Shown here: one piece after another, positions 55,101 through 64,000 of the stretch
Numbering within the stretch: position 1 is the stretch's first letter
Layout: each line of letters begins with the position of its first letter
Assembly: GCA_949752745.1 (NCBI GenBank)
Contig: OX457031.1
Coordinates: forward strand, 19,340,199-19,404,198
Direction of reading: 5' to 3'
Source: Protula sp. h YS-2021
Lineage: Eukaryota > Annelida > Polychaeta > Sabellida > Serpulidae
Length of the DNA: 64,000 bases
Made by a program: the position numbers and the translations under genes
Notes under the pieces: generated by a model
The model's database searches: none
Told to the model about the DNA's origin: nothing
The model's input: only the letters and a program-made list of their open reading frames with translations

Positions 55101-58100
55101 AACTGAAGAGGACAACGTGACATGGTACGTCACATACGAGAGTGCAGTCGGTAAAGTAGAGTGATTATAAATGTATTTACAGAGGTTCTGTAATACTCCA
55201 AATTTTAAGTGGTATTATCTGTCACGCGGCGACGTGAAACTGTATTCTGAGATGCACAGCATAGCCACAGCTAGATCAATAGTCACACTCTTAACAGATT
55301 CAGCGATTAGACTATATTAGCGATTGCTTAAATGAATTAAAAAAACACTGAACTTTGCACTAGAATCCAAAAAAACCCCAAAATGTGAAGTCGCATATTG
55401 ATATATTTAATTGTATCATCAAGTTGTTTTCAAGTAGCTGCAATAACAACCACAGAAATTATCGCATGGTTCCGTAATTTACATCGAAGGATTTTGCTTT
55501 ATAAGTTACCTGCTGAAGCTCCTGTGCCAAAATACTGGCTACCCAGACATATACAAGCCACTCATAGACCGAGACATCGCCGAGGGTTTTCAAAGGCTTT
55601 AATTCTGACAACAGCATGTGGGAAAAAATCCCCAGGAATACAACATACGCCAGCTGAAAGAAATAGAGAAGCATAACCTCATTTTGATTAGAATAGGTTG
55701 TATTTTCAAAAACAAATTACAACAAATTATACGACTAGTCGTAACACAAGTGGAATTAATTTTAAACTTTGTAGCTTTATTCACATATAAAATTCACCTT
55801 TATCGTGGCTATTATAAATTATCTAAGCTTCATACTGAAGTAATGTTCCAAACTAATATAAACTGGTAAGAAAAATGCAAGGATAAAAACGGTTTAAGTT
55901 GCTTTTGGCTCTTTTCCAAGAATTTATTTTAATTCTTCTCTTATTGTCTTGATAGGAAAGAGTCAAACTGAATCTGCCTTAATGTACACTGTAGACGAGT
56001 TAAAAGTAACATTTTTTTTCAATAAGCCTTTGAATCATCGGTGGTGCAAAAAGATTCATTAGGAAAACACAGTAAGTTAGTCACAATAATCACACAGCAG
56101 ACTAAATAAATTAATAACAAAAATGTTTCACGTACAAGTCCATGAAAGAATTTATTCACTGGAGCTGTGTAGTAGTTTTTCACACGAATCCGTACGGCCT
56201 CCAGTCTTCCGACGGATTTTTTTTCTGATTTGACTTCTGTCACTTGTTTCATCACCTGTTGCGACGGTGCTTCAGCCGTATCCTTCGCCACCAGTTCATT
56301 TTCTTGCGCCGTAGGTTCAGTCTCCTCTTTAAAAACAACTCACATTAATTAGTTTTTAATATAGCACAATTCTTTTACCTGTTCCACAAATCAGGAAAAC
56401 AATTATTTAAAAAATGAAAATGTGAATATATTAGCAAACAAACGGTATTTGTAATATAATGTATATTTCAATAATATGCCGTCTTTCTATCAACATTTGC
56501 AAAACAACAAAAAAAAATAACAGCGATATTTTGCATAATTATTAGGTTTAATAGCGTTTAGAAGCACATGTTACATCAAAATATCACAGTTAAATAGTTA
56601 CGCCATAGCTGCCTTCCATTATAAAAAATAAATTGATCATTGAGTTCAGTATCACTGGTCCTATTTCTATTTCTGTATTATTTTAATAGAGAACTCACTG
56701 TCGCCTTTTGAATCTTTATTTTGGTCTTCTTCTGTTCTTTCATCTGTTGAAAACATTCCATATAATTCACCGCCATCAAATTTTACCCAGCAGATATTGA
56801 GAAAGGGGATTACAGGAATGAGCTTCCACCAGGGGGTGTCTGGCACCATATTACGCATCCAAATGAGATTTAGTAATGTCTGGCAGCAAGCATGGCCCAT
56901 AAACTTCATACATTCTGCGTCATCGGCAATAAACAAGGGTGTAATGTTTCTGCCCATTCGAAAGGGAAGTACAGCAACCAGGTTAGTGTAGGCGTCGCTT
57001 CGATTCTTTTTATACAGGTAGTCGATAATTTGTACAGCGAGATCTTCAAAGTACCTATGAATAAAACGTCATGAAAGTTGCGTTAAGTCGACAAGAATTC
57101 ATTAGGTATCAGTAGTTCAGTACATATCAGTAGTTCAGGTAATAAACTTAATATTAATTCTTTGTTGGAGTTAACTCCAATCTTTGTTGCAGTTAATAAG
57201 GATCAAGGAACACATACTCAGAATTTGCAGTGAGATCCTCCGACAATTCAGCTTCGTGCCACTTCTCAGCTATTGCCGCCATGCTCTTTAACATTTTGCA
57301 AGCAAGTAGTGCGGCACCTTAAACATGAAAATGAAGTTCATGAAAATTAAACAACAGAAATACCCAATCAAAATAATGAATATTCAACCTTAACCTTTAA
57401 CCTTCAGCCTTATGTCCCTGTTTCATTATTTATGTCATGTGTAACTGTATTTAAATAATATATAATGATACTTTGTATACCTATCTTGCAGCTTATTTCA
57501 CTCAAGCAAATTTCGGCGATTTCTCTGTGATTATGCAGGACTGCCCACAAGAACAAGTGCCACATAGCCTCCTCCTCTGCGTCCTCACATAACTTCCATT
57601 CCTGTTTGTTTCGCACTACTTTTTTGTTTAAGTCTGTTTAATAGGAAATAAGGGTATTTATTAATCCACAACACAAAAAACTAACTTTCTTATAATTCTT
57701 GATACTAAATATCCTTCAATAATATTAAATATTATCATACAAATTTCTTAACATTACTGGAATATTTTTAGAACACTGTTGTATCATATTGGCGCCTCGT
57801 GCAAATTCCTGTTGATTCTATTTCTGTTCAACATTTCAGAGGGTAAAACAGTATTTTTTCTAATATATAATAAATCTACATTGAATTTTTATTAGAACCG
57901 TACAAACAAAAATAAATAACAGCATAAATAAGACACAACAAAGAAAAAATGACTTACAGTAAGCTCGTTATTTCTTAACCATGAGAGTGCTTAAAACTGT
58001 CCTTTGTCTACTCCCCCCACCTCCCATCAAAAGATGGATCAGTGCCTTGATTACACCAACCACCCACACTTAGCAACCGACAAGAATAGTTTGCTTCATG

Positions 58101-61100
58101 AAATACATTTCCCAAATGTTTGTTTCTTAAGTAAAACCAAGGATTGGCCTGAATCCTGCCTTTTAATTGTACGAGAACTTATAAATATTAAGAAGCAAAT
58201 AACAATGCACTTTATCAGGCTATTAACTACTGCAGATGTTATGCCTCCTTGTATCTTCTTTGATTGCCACTGATAATTACCTTCTCTGAAGCAATTCTCT
58301 TGGTACAAAAGTCTGTAGTTATTTCCCAGGAGAAAGTGAATAAGTCTTCCAACTTGAGGCAGCAAATTTGAATCATTCAGGGGCTAAATATTCCAAAGCA
58401 GATTATTATATTAAAAGGATTTTAGATTTATATTGACACATTACACATTTAAACGTTCAGTACAAATTGCTAATATTTGAAAATTTAAATGTGTAAATAT
58501 TTTTGCAACCATCTTAAACAAAAGCAATATCCATGTATCAAACATGAATTGATTTCTCTAATAATAGCTCTAACTCAGAAAAGCAGACTCCCCCTTCAAG
58601 TAAGGAATCCCATCTAGGCCTGGTGGTTGTTGGAGCTGTGGAGTATGAAGTAGATCCCTCAAACTAAGTTAGAGATATAGGCTGGACACTACTTGGTAGT
58701 GGACGGGTAGAGGAACACATACAGTCACCAAGTGGTAACTGTTGCTTGATGTGTAATATTATAAGTTTTCATAAGTGTTCTTACAACGTCTCTGTCTACC
58801 TTGTCCACATATCGTTCTTGCAACATTATGTCACCTCGGTGATATATTTACTACCATATATAATCTGTAATGTATTATTGCTACCCTTAAGTAGGAACAC
58901 TAAAACGATTTAAAGATGAAAATTGGACATTTTTTCTCATATAAGTTGTAGTACTGATCTACAGTTTACTTGACTGTGATTTGAACAGTGTTCTACTAAT
59001 ACACAAACTCACATCGGCTGATCCTAGAGAGTCTTTCTTGATGACGCTAGCCAGAAATTTTCCTAAAATTGCATCTCGATTCAGCTAAAAACCAAAACAA
59101 TATACCAATTACGCACAAAGTGAATCTTTCTTTCAATAAATTATGCTAGAGCCACAGTTACAAGATTTAAAAATAAATTGTATATTAACAAATCGAAAGT
59201 TGAATTTTATATCAATTAGAAATCGATCAATTTTCATCTTTGTATTTTTTCATTAAGAACGCCAATTAACACAGTCAAATAAGTAAATGTAACTTAAAAG
59301 AGATATTAAAGCAAGAGTTTAACATCTTTCATTCCATATAACTTTCAAAAGCACTGATGTACCTTAGCTTTTTATATTAAGTATTCCACCGTAAATATTT
59401 GATAAATCTGCATATTTTCTCCCTTGCTCGGTTATAACAAATTATTAAATGTTAAGATTTGAAGACTGAAACGTACATGAACATTTTAATGGCATTGATT
59501 TTATAGTTACTAATTGTTTAAAAGCTTAGTTTACCCTTTTTAAAATCCATATTTTCCAATAAAACGCGTGACTTTTAAAGAATGTAAACTAAAATATTGC
59601 CATTTAAAGCCATTGTATTTAAATAGGGCAAGTGGTAATTCATAAGAAGAAAGTAATCGAAGTGTACTTATTGACAATGAATTTGTCAATAATTCGAAAC
59701 TTGAAACAATACCATTGTCACTACGAAGTAGATGATGCTCATGTGGGAAGCAATCTACTCCCGATTCGCAACACAGGACAGCAATGGCAGTCAATTATGA
59801 AAACACACGAGCTATTAAACCGATCCGATATATCCTCACAGAGCCGGTAGCCCTTTTAGCAAGAGTCTAAAAGGAGCACGTAAGATTAAGGGAATGTTTT
59901 CAGATCGGCCCAAACGCGTGTGTGGTTTTATTTGAGGTTTTGGAACACATGTATTCCGTTATGAATTGCACATTATTGCACTCCTTTGTGATGCTTTCGA
60001 GCCAGTGTTTGCCTTGTTATGACGTGCTCAAGTACACACGTTCAGTATTTGCGTAGCGTGATATTTTCGACAATGGAAGAGCGGTGAGTACGGATGTGCG
60101 AACCTACCCTGCGTATCTAAAAGTCTAAATATTACTGTATCCTTTGCACGCATACTAGCAATCATGATATAAAAGCTGACATGCAGCACTTATATCTTAA
60201 CATTTCCACTCATAGCCCCTTAGAGAAATTGTATTTATTCTGTTGTTAAAAATATTTATATGGCAAATTAAAGTACAATTGCAACTGAAAATAACCACAC
60301 ATTCTTATTGTAATGATTTATTTCCTGTCTAATATGATTGAAAATGCTGAAATATAATGTTATAAGTTGCTTAAATTGCGTTAAAATATAGGCAGGTATG
60401 AAGTATGAAAATTTGATGTTATGGAAAGCTCCAAAGGTGATCGAAATTAAATGAAGTTATTTCTTAACCCGAGCAATAACCTTTATGATATATTCCAATT
60501 ATGACGTTTGTTTGTGTGTCTATTCTGTATCATGTGATATGAGTGAACATGCCGAAAAATAAATAAATTTTGTTGCTATATTACCTGGGTACATACTGTG
60601 ATGTGATTGTAAGTTTTCCAAATGAATAATTAGCTTTCGCTTTTGACTGAAACACTGATGGATGTTGCACTTATTTGTAACCAAAAACGTCACTTAAGTC
60701 ATGTGACAAAGCATATATTGAGTTATTTCGAGTCAACATCAAACTGTTATCGACCAGTTACGCAAATGATGGCATTTTCTTTCTGATCATTAATGCTTCA
60801 TGTTGACTTGAAATAACTCAATATCTGATAATTGCTAACTGCTCATGAATATTTGTCTAGAGTGTGTTTATTGGGAGTTTTCGGGAATTAGGGTAGCAAG
60901 TGACAGACAACAACTGCCGTCTGATATTTTTAAGCTAAATATATTGCTACACATTGATATAAAACACGACTTTATGCAGTTTCTTTAAGCAATTCGTTAC
61001 TGACTAGAATAATGTACAGTGCACTATTCCATTAGCACGTGAATGATGTTGTTGGTATTGAAACAGTGGAGATAACTACTCAGCTTGATCTTTGTTCACA

Positions 61101-62845
61101 CCAAGATAATGTTGATCAGTCAAAATTGTTGACCTAAGGATCTATTAATTTGTTTGTGCAATTTTCTCATGTGAAGCTGACATAGGTACACATTTCTGAT
61201 GTGAAGCTGACATAGGTACACATTTCCCATGTGAAGCTGACATAGGTACACATTTTATTTGGTGTATATGCTTTTCTCTTGCATTTATCACAAAGGCTTT
61301 TTGCATTGGTTATTATTGGACGCAGATAAATACCATTTCAAGAAAAAAATTGTGGAAATGTGAAATAAACAGCACAAGGGTTAGACGTGGCAACACAAAT
61401 TGAATTTAATTAATATGTCAACATGTAACGATACTGGAAATACTATTGCTATGCCATCAGCAAATAAACCTACCTCTTTGCCAAAGATAACCTTGATCTT
61501 TCTGAAGAGAAATATATCACCAGTCATTAGGGCTTTGCGATCGAACTGCAAAGAATCAAATATGTAAAATTACATAGACATTATCTAATTAAGACAATAT
61601 AAATGCTCCTTTGACGTCAGTTATTTGTTAGATGTTTTATTATGATATATCTTAAACATTGCCTTGAAAATATAAGTAAACAGGGAAAGTCTGTACGGGT
61701 CTAGCAGAGGCATGGTTTGTGGTGCTTAAGGGGAGAGATTTGAATATATGACAGCCTCAAATCACGCCATTTTGAACACATGGAAAGAAGAATCAATGGA
61801 GTATGTTTATGTTATTAATATTTTACATACAGGCATTAATTTCTGTTGTTGACGAGAATACCGCAGAAAAAAAAACGTATCAAAACAAAACCAGTTTAGT
61901 TGCTCAAACAGAAATCACCTTGTTACGGTGTTTTTTAATAGGTAAGTAAAATCGATTGCCCTTACCAAGCTTCTGTAAAGAACAAACAGTCTAGGCTTTG
62001 TAAGGAAGGTGCTGAATTCGATGTTAGATGAGATTGTCTTGTCCATAAGCAACTCAACAAATTCTGTTTTATTTAAAAGAAGAGCCGCAACCAACATCTT
62101 TCCTATCTTTGTATGACGCTATAAAATAAACATGAAGTGAAAAAAACACAACGTAAATGGATCACATTCAACAAATGCTAAGCGTTTTATCGTAAACAAA
62201 CATGATGCAAACAAACTTTGTGTGAGTATGACAACATATCTCCAATCCATATTTCTGCTTTAAAAATACATTTCTTTTTGAAATTCATTGCAAACTCTTT
62301 TAGAAATAATATTAAATGAATATTAAAAATATTTATATAATATTAATGAATGTATATTAGCATAGTTGCAATATTAAGGCGCACCATTTTGTTCTTTCCG
62401 GCTTTGCTATACATTCTATCCTTGGCTATATCTGCTCTGTTCATGATCAGTGTCAAGACAAGCTCGTCCGAGACGTCAGTAGCAGCATCACAAAGCGCCG
62501 ATAAAATCACCGTGTTTAGGTTGTCTTCGTTGAATTCGCTCCCAGATACTTTCATCTGAAATGTATAGGAAGACTTTGTGTTCTCCCAAGAGCGACATAG
62601 AGACTTATATCTCTCCCCCCATTTATGCTTCCGTTACGTTGTTTAACTGTAAATTTGGTAACTCGACACTTGCAACATATGATAAGTAAGCATTTTGTTG
62701 CTTAAAAATTTAAATTTTTAAATTGTATAAACTCGAATTATATAAATATTTCTCAACTAAATATAAATCTGGCAGTTGGGTATATTGGCTGAAACTCTGT
62801 GTTGTTTATTTCAATTATACCCAAAACAGATGACGACGATCATGG

Positions 62846-62887
<42 letters not shown>

Positions 62888-63986
62888 CAATGACGACGAC
62901 GATGATGATAATGATGATAATAATAATGACGATGACGACGACGACGACGACGACGATGATGATGATGATCATGATGATGATCATGATGATGATCATGATC
63001 ATGATGATTATGATGATCATGATCATGATAATTATGAGGATGACCACAAAATAACAATGATTATGATTTGAGCTTTAACTGAAGCCATGCGAAAATGAAC
63101 CATTCATTTTGGTTTCAGTAAGTAATTTACCAATTTGGCTCTGTCTATTATCGTGTGTATATGCTTCTCTGGGTTATCTCCAAGTGGCAGGGCCTCAAAC
63201 TTTTTCAACAAGGCTCCTATTTTGTTGTCTATTTTGGCTTTGTCTTTATTTTGCTTTTCCTCTACATTTCTACAAAGCGAAGCTTAACCGTTAAAACTTT
63301 ATTCGTATTGGTGTAACAGAATTCAGTATTAAATATGATTTTCACTTTAGCTTTTAGCTATTACTTTGACAATACTCTGTGACAAATACAAGTTATAGTG
63401 AAAAGGGACCTTAATCTCGTAACAGAGCAATTCTGAGGAATCGCACAATGTGACATCATGTATGCCTCACGACACGCTGTTCTTTACAAACTCAAATCCG
63501 TAAAACAGATAAAAATTCAATCGTCAGATATGATTTTTTTCTACCTACCGGAAAGTCCGGTATACTTCTGTAAGAAAGTTTGCTATTTCGCCGCTTTTGT
63601 GGACGACAACTACAGGAATGCCTTTTCTTAAAGCACTGGCGACTTTCTGTAGCGTGTTCTGATCACCACCAACTACCACAATTATTATCCATGCCGCTTT
63701 ACTTCCTGTTCAAAAGAGAAATCACTGCAAAAAAATCACTGCGATTTTGTGAAGCAGCTAAACAAGTCCATTTCTTTTTATTGAAAATACGATTTCAGCC
63801 GATATTTAAATGTTGTTTCTTACTGTAAATATACTCCTCTAGTAACATCCGGGTCTGCGGTGCAACATTGCTACGGCCGTATGTGCCATCATCGGCAAAA
63901 ATGTAAGCGGAGTGGTGCGGATCCAGGGATTCTTTCTTTGACTCTTCTGAATGCATACTGATGAAATCTGTTTCATTGGAGCCAAC
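50322..63986 (-). CDS. TRPM: TRPM-type cation channel (22 exons, N-terminus incomplete)
   Basis: Twenty-two minus-strand exons join with matching phases into 3,588 bp (about 1195 residues plus stop). Numbering starts at the first visible exon. The order is: the LSDAT/SLOG nucleotide-sensing region (IFADDGTYG..., WIIIVVVGGDQNTLQ, GIPVVVVHKSG); the MHR helical region; a pre-S1 block (HACCQTLLNLIWM); S1 near 610-640; S2-S4 to 768; S5 and pore (about 769-830, WQMFGELFVEDDG); S6 (LITNIMLLNLLIAIF, ~866-880); and the TRP helix (FEKIEAESRLIWRYHLYDLI). A tail ends in a coiled coil (KQEVKQLQEHVTSLQSEIKH) and a charged C-terminus. There is no C-terminal kinase or NUDT9-type domain. The family forms tetrameric plasma-membrane cation channels. 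Which TRPM branch it belongs to cannot be settled by eye. The first exons lie to the right of the window. Confidence 0.92.
51212..51338 (-). CDS. TRPM: TRPM exon u
   Basis: It encodes FPATRRNKTSEEWAYKQYSQ, DLERQKDKESAIEDLLQ and SHTT, a charged helical stretch. The donor TG|GTATAC is chosen because it joins the last exon in frame (TG+G, tryptophan). Confidence 0.75.
51949..52036 (-). CDS. TRPM: TRPM exon t
   Basis: It encodes ADELLEKDPMHANFYITDNK and QEELRVSHF. Donor GTAAGTAG. Confidence 0.78.
52083..52165. repeat. (TA)n microsatellite with palindromic borders, TRPM intron
   Basis: TTCAATAT precedes and ATATTGAA follows a tract of about 75 bases of TA, so the whole intron core is one palindrome. 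Confidence 0.97.
52231..52291 (-). CDS. TRPM: TRPM exon s
   Basis: A 61-bp exon encoding AKELVEYAEAKPTEEKIKKK. Acceptor ATATTTTCAG, donor GTTAATAA; ends in phase 0. The next intron (194 bp) is largely a (TA)n tract. Confidence 0.78.
52568..52768 (-). CDS. TRPM: TRPM exon r (TRP helix)
   Basis: It encodes HSFEKIEAESRLIWRYHLYD, LIHEYYESPWLPPPFNVFCI and CQRNLRRKAYISAKENAWKK. The E...WR......EY....LPPPF pattern is diagnostic of the TRPM post-S6 region. Confidence 0.93.
53037..53193 (-). CDS. TRPM: TRPM exon q (outer pore loop and S6)
   Basis: It encodes RDIDSKKCYSSRSEAKENNS, EVCYNWLAILLVAIFMLITN and IMLLNLLIAIF, the signature S6. The acceptor TTGTTTGAAG|GA was chosen because it restores the S6 frame; an upstream AG would put S6 out of frame. 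The two cysteines in the loop may form the usual outer-pore disulfide. Confidence 0.88.
53476..53653 (-). CDS. TRPM: TRPM exon p (S5 and pore)
   Basis: It encodes VADLIQFFIVLSVFLISFGI and then the pore helix and filter IAWRPYWQMFGELFVEDDGL. The filter region FGELFVEDD is strongly acidic. Donor GTATGCAT. Confidence 0.92.
54463..54618 (-). CDS. TRPM: TRPM exon o (S3-S4)
   Basis: It encodes TSAVLRFTLDDVDFVIVRFF and IFFYLRLLRLGYISKVLGPR. The YLRLL......LGP motif marks S4 and the S4-S5 linker. Donor GTATGGTC. Confidence 0.9.
54791..54964 (-). CDS. TRPM: TRPM exon n (S2-S3)
   Basis: It encodes FFSTYWSGPLYELTTEKEWE, YEIFFFVTRMYRFSLWLSGR and WNIVDALMIVLFV, with the conserved W-N-x-x-D start of S3. 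Confidence 0.9.
55510..55653 (-). CDS. TRPM: TRPM exon m (S1 and S1-S2 loop)
   Basis: It encodes LAYVVFLGIFSHMLLSELKP and VYEWLVYVWVASILAQELQQ. The EW.V..WV....E pattern is that of TRPM S1-S2. Acceptor TTTCTTTCAG, donor GTAACTTA. Confidence 0.9.
56136..56326 (-). CDS. TRPM: TRPM exon l (linker to S1)
   Basis: It encodes an acidic/basic cytoplasmic linker and then RIRVKNYYTAPVNKFFHGL, the conserved YxAP..KF motif before S1. Reading past the donor GTACGTGA gives a hydrophobic stretch that resembles S1 but is intronic. The true S1 continues in the next exon in phase 0. Confidence 0.88.
56699..57054 (-). CDS. TRPM: TRPM exon k (pre-S1 block)
   Basis: The longest internal exon. It encodes YFEDLAVQIIDYLYKKNRSD, MGHACCQTLLNLIWMRNMVP, WWKLIPVIPFLNICW and an acidic tail (STDERTEEDQNKDSKGD). 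It ends in phase 1 at GTGAGTTC. Confidence 0.9.
57218..57317 (-). CDS. TRPM: TRPM exon j
   Basis: It encodes GAALLACKMLKSMAAIAEKW, the conserved ALLACK.LK.MA helix, then HEAELSEDLTANSE. Donor GTATGTG. Confidence 0.9.
57481..57633 (-). CDS. TRPM: TRPM exon i (MHR4 helices)
   Basis: It encodes EWKLCEDAEEEAMWHLFLWA and VLHNHREIAEICLSE, matching the family pattern ...LFLWAV..NR.E.A...... Confidence 0.9.
58281..58383 (-). CDS. TRPM: TRPM exon h
   Basis: It encodes PLNDSNLLPQVGRLIHFLLG and NNYRLLYQENCFRE, the segment that usually links MHR helices. It ends in phase 1 at GTAATTAT. Confidence 0.8.
59013..59084 (-). CDS. TRPM: TRPM exon g
   Basis: A second 72-bp exon, encoding LNRDAILGKFLASVIKKDSL and GSAD. 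Acceptor GGTTTTTAG, donor GTGAGTTT; phases 0 and 0. Confidence 0.78.
60714..60824. repeat. Intronic inverted repeat (hairpin), about 26-bp arms
   Basis: The left arm (60714-60739) starts ATATTGAGTTATTTC and continues GAGTCAACATC. The complement of the right arm (60799-60824) differs at only two positions. The loop is about 59 bases. It could be a MITE relic or a structured RNA. Confidence 0.6.
61172..61258 (+). repeat. 30-bp minisatellite, three copies
   Basis: Three near-identical units of TGTGAAGCTGACATAGGTAC followed by ACATTTC(C/T). It lies in the large TRPM intron. Confidence 0.92.
61474..61545 (-). CDS. TRPM: TRPM exon f
   Basis: A 72-bp exon encoding FDRKALMTGDIFLFRKIKVI and FGKE. 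Acceptor ATTCTTTGCAG, donor GTAGGTTT; phases 0 and 0. Confidence 0.78.
61966..62118 (-). CDS. TRPM: TRPM exon e (MHR)
   Basis: It encodes IGKMLVAALLLNKTEFVELL, FSTFLTKPRLFVLYRSL. This matches the ankyrin-like helix pattern of the family (...AL..NR..FV.LLL......FLT...L..LY). Donor GTAAGGGC. Confidence 0.88.
62385..62555 (-). CDS. TRPM: TRPM exon d
   Basis: It encodes MKVSGSEFNEDNLNTVILSA and VSDELVLTLIMNRADIAKDR. Acceptor ACATTTCAG, donor GTGCGCCT (weaker); phases 0 in and 0 out. Confidence 0.8.
62829..63050. repeat. (GAT)n/(GAC)n compound microsatellite in a TRPM intron
   Basis: GATGAT and GACGAC tracts with GATCATGATGATGATC palindromic blocks, the same compound form as at 11975-12145. Confidence 0.97.
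63131..63269 (-). CDS. TRPM: TRPM exon c
   Basis: It encodes NVEEKQNKDKAKIDNKIGAL and LPLGDNPEKHIHTIIDRAKL, a helical, charged segment after the LSDAT core. Acceptor CGCTTTGTAG; ends in phase 0. Confidence 0.8.
63549..63705 (-). CDS. TRPM: TRPM exon b: LSDAT core
   Basis: It encodes SKAAWIIIVVVGGDQNTLQK and GIPVVVVHKSGEIANFLTEV, with alternating hydrophobic strands and the GG loop of the nucleotide-binding fold. Acceptor TTTTGAACAG, donor GTAGGTAG. Confidence 0.88.
63824..63986 (-). CDS. TRPM: TRPM exon a: LSDAT region
   Basis: It encodes VGSNETDFISMHSEESKKES and HHSAYIFADDGTYGRSNVAP, then QTRMLLEEYIY. It ends in phase 1 at GTAAGAAA. The DDGT turn is characteristic of the TRPM N-terminal homology region. 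Confidence 0.85.
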
Positions 63987-64000
63987 CTATCAAAGCAAAC

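Larger units (their letters stand above)
50794..63823 (-). other. TRPM introns
   Basis: The 21 introns range from about 118 to 2,389 bp. Those over 300 bp include 50794-51211, 51339-51948, 53654-54462, 54965-55509, 55654-56135, 56327-56698, 57634-58280, 58384-59012, 59085-61473, 61546-61965 and 62556-63130. They are A/T-rich, and apart from the repeats and hairpin listed separately I see nothing in them. Confidence 0.6.

Noticed and set aside
56019..56135. Hydrophobic stretch read directly after TRPM exon l (LLLIYLVCCVIIVTNLLC)
   Set aside because: It lies past a good donor (GTACGTGA). The next exon continues the family S1 sequence in phase, so this is intron read-through.

Overview
The window is eukaryotic, intron-rich and repeat-laden, with no bacterial features. 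Canonical GT/AG exon borders, many di- and trinucleotide microsatellites, poly-G/C runs, degraded CR1/L2-like, Jockey/I-like and DIRS-like retroelements, and an invertebrate-type TRPM channel and dynamin point to a marine invertebrate, most likely a lophotrochozoan (mollusc or relative). That placement is inference from general character, not from a match.

Three host protein genes are recognised, all on the minus strand. (1) 1185-1357 is the first coding exon of a classical dynamin; the rest lies beyond the left edge. (2) 10364-34065 holds a ten-exon gene that I could assemble completely by splice-site and phase matching. It encodes a predicted 414-residue protein with a signal peptide, three Ig domains and a C-terminal GPI-anchor signal. 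I cannot assign it to a named family. (3) 50322-63986 holds 22 consecutive exons of a TRPM-type cation channel: the N-terminal LSDAT/SLOG region (incomplete, continuing past the right edge), the MHR helices, S1-S6, the TRP helix and a coiled-coil tail with stop codon. All 21 junctions keep one frame, giving about 1195 residues.

The rest is introns and intergenic DNA filled with repeats. Between dynamin and the Ig gene (1.4-10.3 kb) lie foldback elements, minisatellites and a terminal-inverted-repeat element carrying a 161-bp tandem array. Introns of the Ig gene contain several minisatellites (one made of copies of the gene's own 5' splice site), a DIRS-like relic (18.5-19.95 kb, plus strand), a CR1/L2-like LINE relic (23.0-24.95 kb), an RNase H relic of a second LINE (27.6-28.15 kb) and a long composite repeat rich in nuclear-receptor half-sites. 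A near-perfect 1,290-bp tandem duplication sits just upstream of the Ig gene start. From 36.9 to 50 kb I see only repeats: compound microsatellites, two further composite-repeat copies and an inverted-repeat element inserted into a (TA)n tract.

Three points deserve most attention. The first is the predicted GPI-anchored three-Ig protein, whose penultimate-exon splice donor has been amplified into an intronic minisatellite. The second is the family of composite repeats whose ~135-bp units carry directly repeated AGGTCA sites. The third is a set of at least nine unrelated short elements that share one architecture: a single 10-16 base word repeated at short spacing, often in inverted arms. Exon borders were read by eye; there is no transcript or homology evidence behind them.
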